Shown: piece by piece, positions 14,884 through 20,586 of the stretch
Layout of the letters: every line of letters begins with the position of its first letter
Numbering within the stretch: the first letter of the stretch is position 1
Origin: Clostridia bacterium
GTDB taxonomy: Bacteria; Bacillota_E; RBS10-35; JAJYVN01
Length of the DNA stretch: 20,586 bases
Direction: 5' to 3'
NCBI GenBank assembly: GCA_027335545.1
Contig: DAHWHV010000364.1
Location: forward strand, 1 to 20,586
Notes under the pieces: model-generated
What the model was told of the DNA's origin: nothing
Database searches by the model: none
What the model saw: the letters and a program-made list of their open reading frames with translations, nothing else
Made by a program: the position numbers and the translations under genes

Positions 14884-16521
14884 ATGGCCGTGCCGGTGGT
14901 GCGCATCTTCGACACCACGCTACGCGACGGGGAGCAGTCGCCCGGGGTGAGCCTGAACCTTGAGGAGAAGCTGGAGATCGCCCGTCAGCTGGAGCGGCTC
15001 GGGGTGGACATCATCGAGGCCGGCTTCCCGATCACCTCGGCGGGCGAGGTGGCGGCCGTCGAGGCGATCGCTCGCGAGGTGCGGGGGCCGGTCATCTGCG
15101 CCCTGGCCCGGACGCGGCGCGCGGACATCGACGCCGCGGCGCGCGCCCTGCGCGGGGCCGCCCGGGCCCGCATCCACACCTTCACCAGCGGCAGTCGCGT
15201 GCACCTGGAGCACATGCTGCACCTCAGCGAGGAGGAGGCCCTGGAGCGCGCGGTGGACGCCGTGGGCTACGCGCGGCAGCTCGTGGCCGACGTCGAGTTC
15301 TCCGCCCAGGACGTGGCGCGGGCCGATCTGGCCTTCCTGGTACGCCTCTACGAGGCGGCGGCGCGGGCCGGGGCGACCACGCTGAACGTGCCCGACACCG
15401 TCGGCTACAGCACCCCCACGGAGTTCGCCGGCATCGTGCGGCTGCTGCGCGAGCGGACCGAGGCCGTCCGGCCCGGGGTCGTCGTGTCGGTGCACACCCA
15501 CGACGACCTCGGGCTGGCGGTCGCCAACGCCCTGGCGGGGGTCGAGGCCGGCGCGCGCCAGATCGAGTGCGCCGTCAACGGCATCGGTGAGCGGGCGGGG
15601 AACTGCGCCCTCGAAGAGGTGGTCATGGCCCTGCTCACCCGCCAGGACCGCTACGGGCGCTCCGTGCAGGTGCGCACGGCCGAGTTGTATCGCACGAGCC
15701 AACTGGTCAGCAAGCTGACCGGCATGACCGTGCAGCCCAACAAGGCGGTGGTGGGCGCCAACGCCTTCGCCCACGAGGCGGGCATCCACCAGGACGGCCT
15801 GCTCAAGGAGCGCACCACCTACGAGATCATGCGCCCTCAGGACGTGGGCGTGCCGGCGACCCGGCTGGTGCTGGGGAAGCACAGCGGCCGGCACGCGCTG
15901 CGCGAGCGCCTGGAGGCCCTGGGCTACCGGCTGGGCGAGGTCGAGTTCGCGCGCGCCTTCGAACGCTTCAAGGAGCTGGCCGACCGCAAGCGCGGCATCG
16001 CCGACGCCGATCTGGCCGCCATCGTCCAGGCCGAGGCGGTCGCGGTCGCCCCCGAGGTTTGGCACCTGGAGTACTTCCAGGTGACCGCGGGCAACACGAC
16101 GGTGCCCACGGCCACCGTGCGCGTCCGCGGTGGGCCGGAGGGCCAGTTGGGAGACGGGGGGCCACAGGGCACGGCCGGGGAGGGGGAGGCGGCGGACCGC
16201 CGCCAGGAGAGCGCCACGGGGGACGGGCCGGTGGACGCCCTCTACCGCGCCATCGACCGGGCGCTGGGCGAGGAGTTCCGTTTGCAGGACTATGCCCTGC
16301 GGGCCGTCACCGGGGATAAGGACGCCCTCGGCGAGGTGACGGTGCGCCTGGCCGACGCCGCCGGGCACGCCGCCACGGCCATCGGCGCCAGCACGGACGT
16401 GATCGAGGCCTCGGCCCGCGCCTACCTGGCGGCGGTCAACAAGCTCCTGGGGGGCCGGGCCCTGGGGAACGGCGCCCCGGCGGCGGAGGGCGTCGCGGTG
16501 GGGGAGCGGGTGGGCCCGTAG
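14884..16521 (+). CDS. leuA: 2-isopropylmalate synthase
   Basis: The first committed enzyme of leucine synthesis: acetyl-CoA plus 2-oxoisovalerate gives 2-isopropylmalate, with leucine feedback. It is 545 aa. Seen: RIFDTTLRDGEQSPG (residues 7-21) with the metal-ligand Asp and catalytic Arg; HTHDDLG (His204, metal site); NGIGERAGNCALEEVV; HEAGIHQDG (from 297); GKHSGRHAL; and a C-terminal leucine-binding domain with VTAGNTTVPTATVRV and GDGPVDALYRAIDRAL. Residues about 415-445, between those two strands, form a Gly/Glu-rich low-complexity insert longer than usual. ATG 14884 follows AGGGAGGGGAAG; an upstream in-frame ATG (14698) would translate the tandem repeats and is rejected. It is 268 bp after ilvC; whether it is in the T-box operon is unclear because hairpins lie between. 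Confidence 0.96.
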   Translation: MAVPVVRIFDTTLRDGEQSPGVSLNLEEKLEIARQLERLGVDIIEAGFPITSAGEVAAVEAIAREVRGPVICALARTRRADIDAAARALRGAARARIHTFTSGSRVHLEHMLHLSEEEALERAVDAVGYARQLVADVEFSAQDVARADLAFLVRLYEAAARAGATTLNVPDTVGYSTPTEFAGIVRLLRERTEAVRPGVVVSVHTHDDLGLAVANALAGVEAGARQIECAVNGIGERAGNCALEEVVMALLTRQDRYGRSVQVRTAELYRTSQLVSKLTGMTVQPNKAVVGANAFAHEAGIHQDGLLKERTTYEIMRPQDVGVPATRLVLGKHSGRHALRERLEALGYRLGEVEFARAFERFKELADRKRGIADADLAAIVQAEAVAVAPEVWHLEYFQVTAGNTTVPTATVRVRGGPEGQLGDGGPQGTAGEGEAADRRQESATGDGPVDALYRAIDRALGEEFRLQDYALRAVTGDKDALGEVTVRLADAAGHAATAIGASTDVIEASARAYLAAVNKLLGGRALGNGAPAAEGVAVGERVGP

Positions 16522-16562
16522 TGTGGGGGCCGGGTTGGACCCGGCCCCCACACTACGGGCCC
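16512..16562. terminator. 23-bp perfect hairpin overlapping the leuA stop
   Basis: Arms 16512-16534 and 16540-16562 are perfectly complementary over 23 bp with a 5 nt loop (TTGGA). The left arm contains the last codons and the TAG stop of leuA. No T-tract follows. It is the strongest stem in the window. Confidence 0.8.
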
Positions 16563-16563
16563 C

Positions 16564-16610
16564 GCGGGACCGGGCCAGCGGGACCGGGCCAGCGGGACCG
16601 GGCCAGCGGA
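16564..16610. repeat. 14-bp tandem repeat after leuA
   Basis: GCGGGACCGGGCCA is repeated three times (16564-16577, 16578-16591, 16592-16605) plus a 5 nt partial unit. It lies between leuA and the convergent zinc-ribbon gene. Confidence 0.85.
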
Positions 16611-16636
16611 GCCGTCCGCCGGGACTGGGACTGGAC

Positions 16637-16657
16637 TTCTCTCTTCTCTCTTCTCTA
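16637..16657. repeat. 7-bp tandem repeat over the zinc-ribbon gene stop
   Basis: TTCTCTC TTCTCTC TTCTCTA. The last unit contains the stop codon (TAG on the minus strand) of the zinc-ribbon gene. Confidence 0.7.
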
Positions 16658-17218
16658 GAGATGGGTCTTGTGCAAGGTGTCCTGGGTCTTGGTCGGTGTG
16701 GAGCCCTGGAACTTCTTGGTGACCAGGACGAGGATCGTGTTCCCGCCCTTGCTGATGTTGCCGGAGATCTTGTAGGAGACGTACGACGTCTTGGCCATGA
16801 TGTACAGATGATGCCCGGTCACGCGTGCGATGTTGAATGGGTAGCTCGCCCCGCCGACGCCCAGCGTCCCCGTCAGTTGGCCGCTGGGGCTCTCGGCCTT
16901 GACGTCCATCTGCAGGCCGGCGCTGAGGAGCGCCAGCGCGCCCCCGTAGGTCGAGTCCGTCCAGGTGCCCTTGACCTGGGCCGGTGCCCCGTGCGCGAAC
17001 TGGGTCAGGACCACCACTAAGGCGGCCGCCACCACGACGGCTCCCACGGGAATGGCGATTCGCCGCCGCTTGGCCTGTTGCTCGGCACGGATCTGCTCCT
17101 CGGTCCGTTCTTCCTCGACCGATTCGCCCGCGGCGCCCGTGGCCTTGAGCACCTTGCCGCAGCGGCTGCAGATCGCGGAGTCGTCCAACTCCTGATACCC
17201 ACACTGCGGACACTTCAT
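16655..17218 (-). CDS. Zinc-ribbon membrane-anchored protein
   Basis: A 187 aa protein of unknown function. Seen: an N-terminal zinc ribbon MKCPQCGYQ...CSRCG (Cys3, Cys6, Cys17, Cys20); a charged, Glu/Arg-rich linker (about 32-53); one transmembrane helix IAIPVGAVVVAAALVVVL (54-71); and an outside domain of about 110 residues rich in Ser, Thr and Gly with predicted strands (QVKGTWTDSTYGG, GQLTGTLGVGG, ILVLVTKKF). The KGTW... start of that domain recalls small lipocalin-like folds, but I cannot support a name. A cytoplasmic zinc ribbon on a single-pass membrane protein is common in high-GC Gram-positives. The ATG has GAGGCGA 9 nt upstream. It converges on leuA. Confidence 0.85.
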   Translation of the reverse strand: MKCPQCGYQELDDSAICSRCGKVLKATGAAGESVEEERTEEQIRAEQQAKRRRIAIPVGAVVVAAALVVVLTQFAHGAPAQVKGTWTDSTYGGALALLSAGLQMDVKAESPSGQLTGTLGVGGASYPFNIARVTGHHLYIMAKTSYVSYKISGNISKGGNTILVLVTKKFQGSTPTKTQDTLHKTHL

Positions 17219-17394
17219 GTCGGCATCGCCTCGTCCCCCATGGCAGGAATGCGCCGCTCACCTGGACCCGGCGCCGCCGCGGCTACAACCGCCCCGTACC
17301 CTGGGTCGGTCGCCGCCCTCTCGCCTCCCTCCCCGCCCAGCGGGAGCGCCTCCCTTCTGCCTGCCCGTGGCCCCCTCCGACGTGAGCCCGGCCT

Positions 17395-17431
17395 CCCGGC
17401 CTGCGCCCGGCCCCGCCGGGCGCAGGCCGGG
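17395..17431. repeat. 17-bp perfect inverted repeat, 3 nt loop
   Basis: CCCGGCCTGCGCCCGGC (17395-17411), loop CCC, and its exact complement (17415-17431). It lies within the leader of the zinc-ribbon gene, about 180 nt upstream of its start, and away from any stop codon. Its function is unknown. Confidence 0.8.
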
Positions 17432-17561
17432 GTCGCCAAAGTCGCCAGGAAGGATACGTCGCGGACGCCCGGTTCACCTCCGTACAGGTGGGCGCGCGCC
17501 CTCCGAGCGCAGCGACTTCCCGTGCCGCGCCGGGCTCCCGCTGGAGGGGTCGGGGGTGATC

Positions 17562-17593
17562 GGCGCGAAGGGCGCGGCCGCGCCCTTCGCGCC
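17562..17593. terminator. 32-bp perfect palindrome after the 102 aa gene
   Basis: GGCGCGAAGGGCGCGG followed directly by its exact complement, with no spacer. It starts 29 nt after the stop of the minus-strand 102 aa gene, so a terminator role is plausible. No T-tract is present. A protein-binding site is an alternative. Confidence 0.55.
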
Positions 17594-17622
17594 CGTAGGT
17601 GCCGGCGCCACGACGGGGAGGC

Positions 17623-17931
17623 CTAACCCGGGCCCGGGTGGAAGCCCGGCCGGGCCCGCCGGCCGGGGGCCGCCTGCGCCTCGGCGCGGAGGATGGCGTC
17701 CCAGGGGATGGCCACCAGCGCCGTCTCCGTGGCCCCAGGGGCCGAGTCCGCCTCCCCGAGCAGGCCATCGGCGGTCTCGGCCACGATGCGGCGCAGGACG
17801 CTCGTCTCGCCGCTACGCAGCCCGAGCCGGAGGATCGCCCCCTCGGGGGCCGCCTCGCGGAGGGCCTTCCAGAGGGCGCGGGGAAAGGGGCTGGGGGCGG
17901 GGCCTTCGCCGCGGGCAGCGGAACTGTCCAT
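17623..17931 (-). CDS. Small 102 aa protein of unknown function
   Basis: Not recognised. The ATG start has GGGAGG 6 nt upstream, a strong sign that it is translated. Seen: a short disordered N-terminus, an amphipathic helix FPRALWKALREAAPEGA, then strands ILRLGLRSGET and VLRRIVAETADGLLGEA, and ETALVAIPWDAILRAE. The last 15 residues are Pro/Gly/Arg-rich. The order (helix, two or three strands, then a V-A-I-P-W-x-x-I strand) is similar in layout to the 85 aa protein at 5432-5689, which has YVPLRHIVSV at the same place, but sequence identity is low. It lies 69 bp downstream of the lipoprotein gene on the same strand and is probably co-transcribed. Confidence 0.65.
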   Translation of the reverse strand: MDSSAARGEGPAPSPFPRALWKALREAAPEGAILRLGLRSGETSVLRRIVAETADGLLGEADSAPGATETALVAIPWDAILRAEAQAAPGRRARPGFHPGPG

Positions 17932-18000
17932 AGGTCGCCTCCCTGATGGGATCCTGCCGCCCTGCGGGTCCCCGCTGGGCGCCCGGTCGCGCCGGACTCG

Positions 18001-18420
18001 TCACCCCTTGGGCGCGAACACCGGGAGGGGGCCGCGGCCCGAGCCGGCCAGCAGGGCGATCTGCGCCTGGGCGGAGCCGGGGGGCAGGGCGCCGAAGTGT
18101 AGGATATAGGCGGCCAAGAGGGCCTCGTCGACCGCGGCTCGGCCCTGGGCCGAGCGCAGGCGCCGCAGATCGACGCGCGGGGCCTTGGCCGGGCGGGACG
18201 GTGGCGGCATGGAGTAGAGGCGCGCCAGCATCCCGTGGGCCAGGCGGGCGTTGAGGTGCTCCTCCTGGGTCGACGGCAGCGCGTGGTGCAGGTCGAAGTA
18301 CTCCTGCGCCAGGGACGCCTCGATCAGGTGCAGGGGGTTGGCGGGCTTGGCCGCGCCACAACCGACCAGCATCAGCCCCACGGCGCAGGCCGCTCCTGCG
18401 AGGCGGCGGTGCAACGGCAC
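18001..18420 (-). CDS. Small lipoprotein
   Basis: A 139 aa predicted lipoprotein with no family I recognise. Seen: the signal peptide MPLHRRLAGAACAVGLMLVGCG, with positive residues, a hydrophobic core and the lipobox LVGC (Cys21 is the predicted lipidated residue). The mature part contains LIEASLAQEYFDLHHALPST, a helical region with RLAHGMLARLYSM, a Pro/Arg-rich stretch, and another helix DEALLAAYILHFGALPPG. The GTG start has AAGGAGCG about 9 nt upstream. It would sit on the outer face of the cytoplasmic membrane. It is the first gene of a probable two-gene unit with the 102 aa protein and is divergent from the DUF402 gene. Confidence 0.8.
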   Translation of the reverse strand: MPLHRRLAGAACAVGLMLVGCGAAKPANPLHLIEASLAQEYFDLHHALPSTQEEHLNARLAHGMLARLYSMPPPSRPAKAPRVDLRRLRSAQGRAAVDEALLAAYILHFGALPPGSAQAQIALLAGSGRGPLPVFAPKG

Positions 18421-18625
18421 GGGGCCACGCTCCTTCCCACCCGCCCACGGGCGCGCACTGCGGCATTCTCCGTCCCGGCCGCTCGTTCCTCGCCGCGGGC
18501 GCGATGCGGCCGCCCCGCCGCCTCATCGGGCAGGGACGCGACGGGCCCGGCCGCGGCCCCTCCCAGGCCGGGTGGGCCTGTGGCCGGCGGGGCCCGGTGG
18601 CCCGGGTGGGTGAGGGGGGACGCGC

Positions 18626-19093
18626 GTGCCCCACGTGGTGGAGGAGCGCAAGCGCAAGTTGGACGGGCGCACCCTGTCCTATCCCTGCGAGGCGCTGGAG
18701 ATGACCACCGACTTCGCCCTATTGCTCTACCGCCTGCCCCAGGCGGTGGACTTGGCCGGCGTGTGCCTCCCGGCCGGGGCGCGCAGCTTCGGACTCTACT
18801 GGTCCGAGCGCCCGTACAACGTCTACCACTGGGTGGACGCCGCGGGGCGGTGGTTGGGCGATTACTGCAACGCCGCAACCGAGACGCGCCTCGGCCCGCG
18901 GGCGGTGGAGTGGCTCGACCTGGAGGCGGATGTCTTCATCACCCCCGACGGCCGCGTGGCGGTCCTGGATCTGGACGAGGTCCCCGCGGACCTCTCCGCT
19001 CCCCACCGCCGGGCCTTGGAGGAGGCCCTGGCGGCACTGGCCGCCCCGGCGGCCCTCGTCCGGGAGGTGGCGGCGCGCACCGCTGGGTGGTGA
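18626..19093 (+). CDS. DUF402 domain protein (FomD/NtdP-like)
   Basis: A 155 aa protein with the DUF402 pattern. Known members include the Bacillus/Staphylococcus NtdP nucleoside tri- and diphosphatases and FomD. Seen: PHVVEERKRKLDGRTLSYPC at the N-terminus, then FGLYWSERPYNVYHWVDAAG, WLGDYCNAATETRL, and the acidic signature VEWLDLEADVFITPDGRVAV followed by LDLDEVPADL, which carries the metal-binding Asp/Glu residues of the family. The GTG start has GAGGGGGG a few nt upstream. The C-terminus is a helix rich in Ala and Leu. The substrate is not predictable. Its stop codon lies inside a strong hairpin. It is divergent from the lipoprotein gene. Confidence 0.85.
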   Translation: MPHVVEERKRKLDGRTLSYPCEALEMTTDFALLLYRLPQAVDLAGVCLPAGARSFGLYWSERPYNVYHWVDAAGRWLGDYCNAATETRLGPRAVEWLDLEADVFITPDGRVAVLDLDEVPADLSAPHRRALEEALAALAAPAALVREVAARTAGW

Positions 19094-19124
19094 GGCGCTG
19101 CGGAGCCGCGCCTCACCACCCAGC
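19082..19124. terminator. 16-bp perfect hairpin overlapping the DUF402 stop
   Basis: Arms 19082-19097 and 19109-19124 (GCTGGGTGGTGAGGCG and its exact complement) with an 11 nt loop. The TGA stop is inside the left arm. No T-tract. The arrangement is the same as at the leuA stop. Confidence 0.75.
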
Positions 19125-19329
19125 CCCCCCTGGATCCGATTCCCTGCCCGCGACTCCCCGGGGGTTGGCTCAGCCCGCCCAGGAAACCAACCGCGCGATC
19201 CGAGCGTGCCGCGCACGACCGCCCGGCCCGGGCCGCGCGGCCGGGCCAGGGCCGGGCGCGCGGGCGGAGCCGCGGTTGGTGAGGCCCGGCCCACCGCCCG
19301 CGCGGGCACATCCCTCCGCCGCCGTTGTG

Positions 19330-19338
19330 TGCTACGAT
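19330..19338 (+). promoter_or_regulatory. Extended -10 promoter candidate for leuB
   Basis: TGC-TACGAT is an extended -10 element in an AT-richer spot of the spacer, about 310 bp upstream of leuB. No convincing -35 is seen, which extended -10 promoters can do without. Confidence 0.4.
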
Positions 19339-19460
19339 GGCACCGCAACAGGCCGGGGTCCCCGTCCGCGGGCCGCGCGCCGGTGGGGCGCAAGGGGGGC
19401 GCCGGAATGGTGGCCGTGCCGGGCCCCGCCTTCCGCCCCGGAGCCGTCCCGGTGTCCGCC

Positions 19461-19497
19461 CCGGTTTCTATCCGGTTTCTATCCGGTTTCTATCCGG
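19461..19497. repeat. 11-bp tandem repeat upstream of leuB
   Basis: CCGGTTTCTAT is repeated three times exactly (19461-19471, 19472-19482, 19483-19493), followed by CCGG. It lies in the leuB leader, between the promoter candidate and the gene. Confidence 0.85.
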
Positions 19498-19648
19498 AGA
19501 ACGCCCATGCAGCGGTCCCCAGGGTGGAGCGCCCCTTCGCCGTTGTATCGGGCGCGTGGTCGGTCGCGCTGGGGGGACGGTCGCGGTGGTGCGCCGCGCC
19601 CGTGCGGGGCCGCGGGGCCCGTGCGTCTGCGCCTGCATGGAGGGAGTG

Positions 19649-20586
19649 GTGTTCCCGGTGGCCGAGCCCGCAGCATCGCCCAGTTCCCGTGCGCGCCTGT
19701 GCTGGCTCCCCGGGGACGGGGTGGGGCCGGAGGTGGCCCGCGAGGCCGAACTCGTCCTGCGTCAGTGCGCCGCGGCCGGGGGCTGGGAGCTGGACGTCGT
19801 GGAGGGCCTCGTGGGCGGGGCGTCGATCGACGCCTGCGGCCTGCCGCTGGATGAGCCCACCCTGGCCCTGGCCCTGGAGTCCGACGCCGTCTTCAAGGGC
19901 CCGGTGGGCGGTCCGCGCTGGGACCACCTGCGGGGGCCGCAGCGCTGCGAGGCCGGGTTGCTCAAGCTGCGCCGGGAGTTGGACGTCTACGCCAATCTGC
20001 GGCCCACGATCGTCGCGCCCGCCTTGGCGGCCTGCTCCCCCCTGCGGGCGGAGATCCTGGGCGAAGGCGTGGACGTGCTGATCGTCCGCGAGTTGACCGG
20101 CGGCGCCTACTTCGGGGAGCCGCGCGGCCGCTTCGGTGACCGGGCCGTGGACGCCATGGCCTATACGGAGGACGAGGTGGAACGCCTGGCGCGGGTCGGC
20201 TTCGCCGCCGCGGCCGGGCGCCGGCGGCACGTCACCTCGGTGGACAAGGCCAACGTGCTGGAGTCCAGTCGCCTCTGGCGCGACGTGGTGACCGAGGTCG
20301 CCCGCGACTACCCCGGCGTGACGCTGGAGCACCAACTGGTGGACTCCTGTGCGATGCAGTTGGTCGCCAAGCCCACCGCCTTCGACGTGATCATCACGGA
20401 GAACCTGTTCGGCGACATCCTCAGTGACCTGGCCGGGGTCCTCGCCGGGTCCCTGGGCATGCTGCCCTCGGCGTCTCTGGGTACCCCCGGCCGGCCCGGC
20501 CTCTACGAGCCCGTGCACGGGGCCGCGCCCGACATCGCCGGGCGGGGGGTCGCCAACCCCATCGCCTCGATCCTCACCGTCGCGCT
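19649..20586 (+). CDS. leuB: 3-isopropylmalate dehydrogenase (3' end beyond window)
   Basis: Oxidises and decarboxylates 3-isopropylmalate with NAD+ to 2-oxoisocaproate, the third step of leucine synthesis. About 312 residues are inside the window. Seen: LPGDGVGPEV near the N-terminus, KGPVGGPRWD, LRRELDVYANLRP with the substrate-binding arginines, VRELTGGAYFGEP, a catalytic Lys/Asp set in VTSVDKANVLESSRLWRDVV, VDSCAMQLVAKPTAFDVIIT, ENLFGDILSDLAGVLAGSLG and LYEPVHGAAPDIAG. The start is uncertain: GTG 19649 lies 5 nt after GGAGG; ATG 19637 and GTG 19646 and 19658 are in frame. The N-terminal 15 or so residues are Ala/Ser/Pro-rich and poorly conserved. leuC and leuD are not between leuA and leuB. 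Confidence 0.94.
   Translation, partial: MFPVAEPAASPSSRARLCWLPGDGVGPEVAREAELVLRQCAAAGGWELDVVEGLVGGASIDACGLPLDEPTLALALESDAVFKGPVGGPRWDHLRGPQRCEAGLLKLRRELDVYANLRPTIVAPALAACSPLRAEILGEGVDVLIVRELTGGAYFGEPRGRFGDRAVDAMAYTEDEVERLARVGFAAAAGRRRHVTSVDKANVLESSRLWRDVVTEVARDYPGVTLEHQLVDSCAMQLVAKPTAFDVIITENLFGDILSDLAGVLAGSLGMLPSASLGTPGRPGLYEPVHGAAPDIAGRGVANPIASILTVA

Larger units (their letters stand above)
17219..17622. other. 404 bp spacer with two long perfect hairpins
   Basis: No gene is supported here. Two very stable inverted repeats (17395-17431 and 17562-17593) are the main features. No promoter is clear on the minus strand toward the zinc-ribbon gene. The composition is strongly GC, with Pro/Arg/Gly-rich open frames. 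Confidence 0.5.
19125..19648. other. Long leader/spacer upstream of leuB
   Basis: About 520 bp without a recognised gene. It contains an extended -10 promoter candidate (19330-19338) and an 11-bp tandem repeat (19461-19497). A start-like GGAG...ATG at 19507 opens a frame that overlaps leuB, but its translation is low complexity. I do not see a second T-box. Confidence 0.4.

Noticed and set aside
19521..19533. AGGGTGGAGCGCC in the leuB leader as a second T-box
   Set aside because: It lacks the following ACCGCG, any AGTA/GAA-codon stem I upstream and a T-tract terminator.

Overview
This is a very GC-rich bacterial chromosome segment (well over 70% G+C by eye). It uses GTG and TTG starts freely, has strong purine-rich Shine-Dalgarno (SD) sites, and carries a leucine-type T-box riboswitch. 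T-boxes are typical of Bacillota and also occur in Actinomycetota, Chloroflexota and Deinococcota. The methylglyoxal synthase and SelB fit a deep-branching high-GC Bacillota or a neighbouring phylum, but the sequence does not settle the lineage. No phage, transposon, CRISPR, tRNA or rRNA was seen. The window is core metabolism separated by unusually long, structured, repeat-rich spacers.

Layout. 1-4.1 kb: selB (+) converges on a TIM-barrel sugar phosphate isomerase/epimerase (-); a 491 bp divergent spacer follows, then inorganic pyrophosphatase (+). 4.1-8.5 kb: a minus-strand block with an unrecognised 274 aa protein, an 85 aa small protein, an FAD-dependent oxidoreductase and mgsA. 8.4-10.5 kb: a 602 bp divergent spacer with a good promoter, then gnd (+). 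10.5-11.8 kb: a GH29 alpha-L-fucosidase (-) converging on gnd, with a 14-bp minisatellite just upstream of its start. 12.4-16.5 kb: promoter, T-box (specifier CTC, Leu), ilvN, ilvC and leuA (+), without ilvB. 16.6-18.4 kb: three small minus-strand genes (zinc-ribbon membrane protein, 102 aa protein, lipoprotein). 18.6-20.6 kb: a DUF402 protein and the start of leuB (+), cut by the window end.

How the genes work together. ilvN, ilvC, leuA and leuB belong to branched-chain amino acid synthesis. The T-box would couple ilvN-ilvC transcription to uncharged leucyl-tRNA. ilvB, leuC and leuD are not in the window, so the pathway is split. gnd, mgsA, the sugar isomerase and the fucosidase are carbohydrate genes.

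The strongest unexplained signal is a pair of related ~100-130 nt sequences. One lies in the leader of the sugar isomerase (minus strand) and one in the leader of gnd (plus strand). They share an identical 12-mer, a hairpin whose arms differ between copies yet still pair, and an identical 8-mer at the far end; the two cores are the same length (101 nt). This looks like a structured leader RNA that I do not recognise. A second theme is long, perfect GC-rich hairpins without T-tracts that overlap or directly follow stop codons. A third is short tandem repeats (7-14 bp units) found only between genes.
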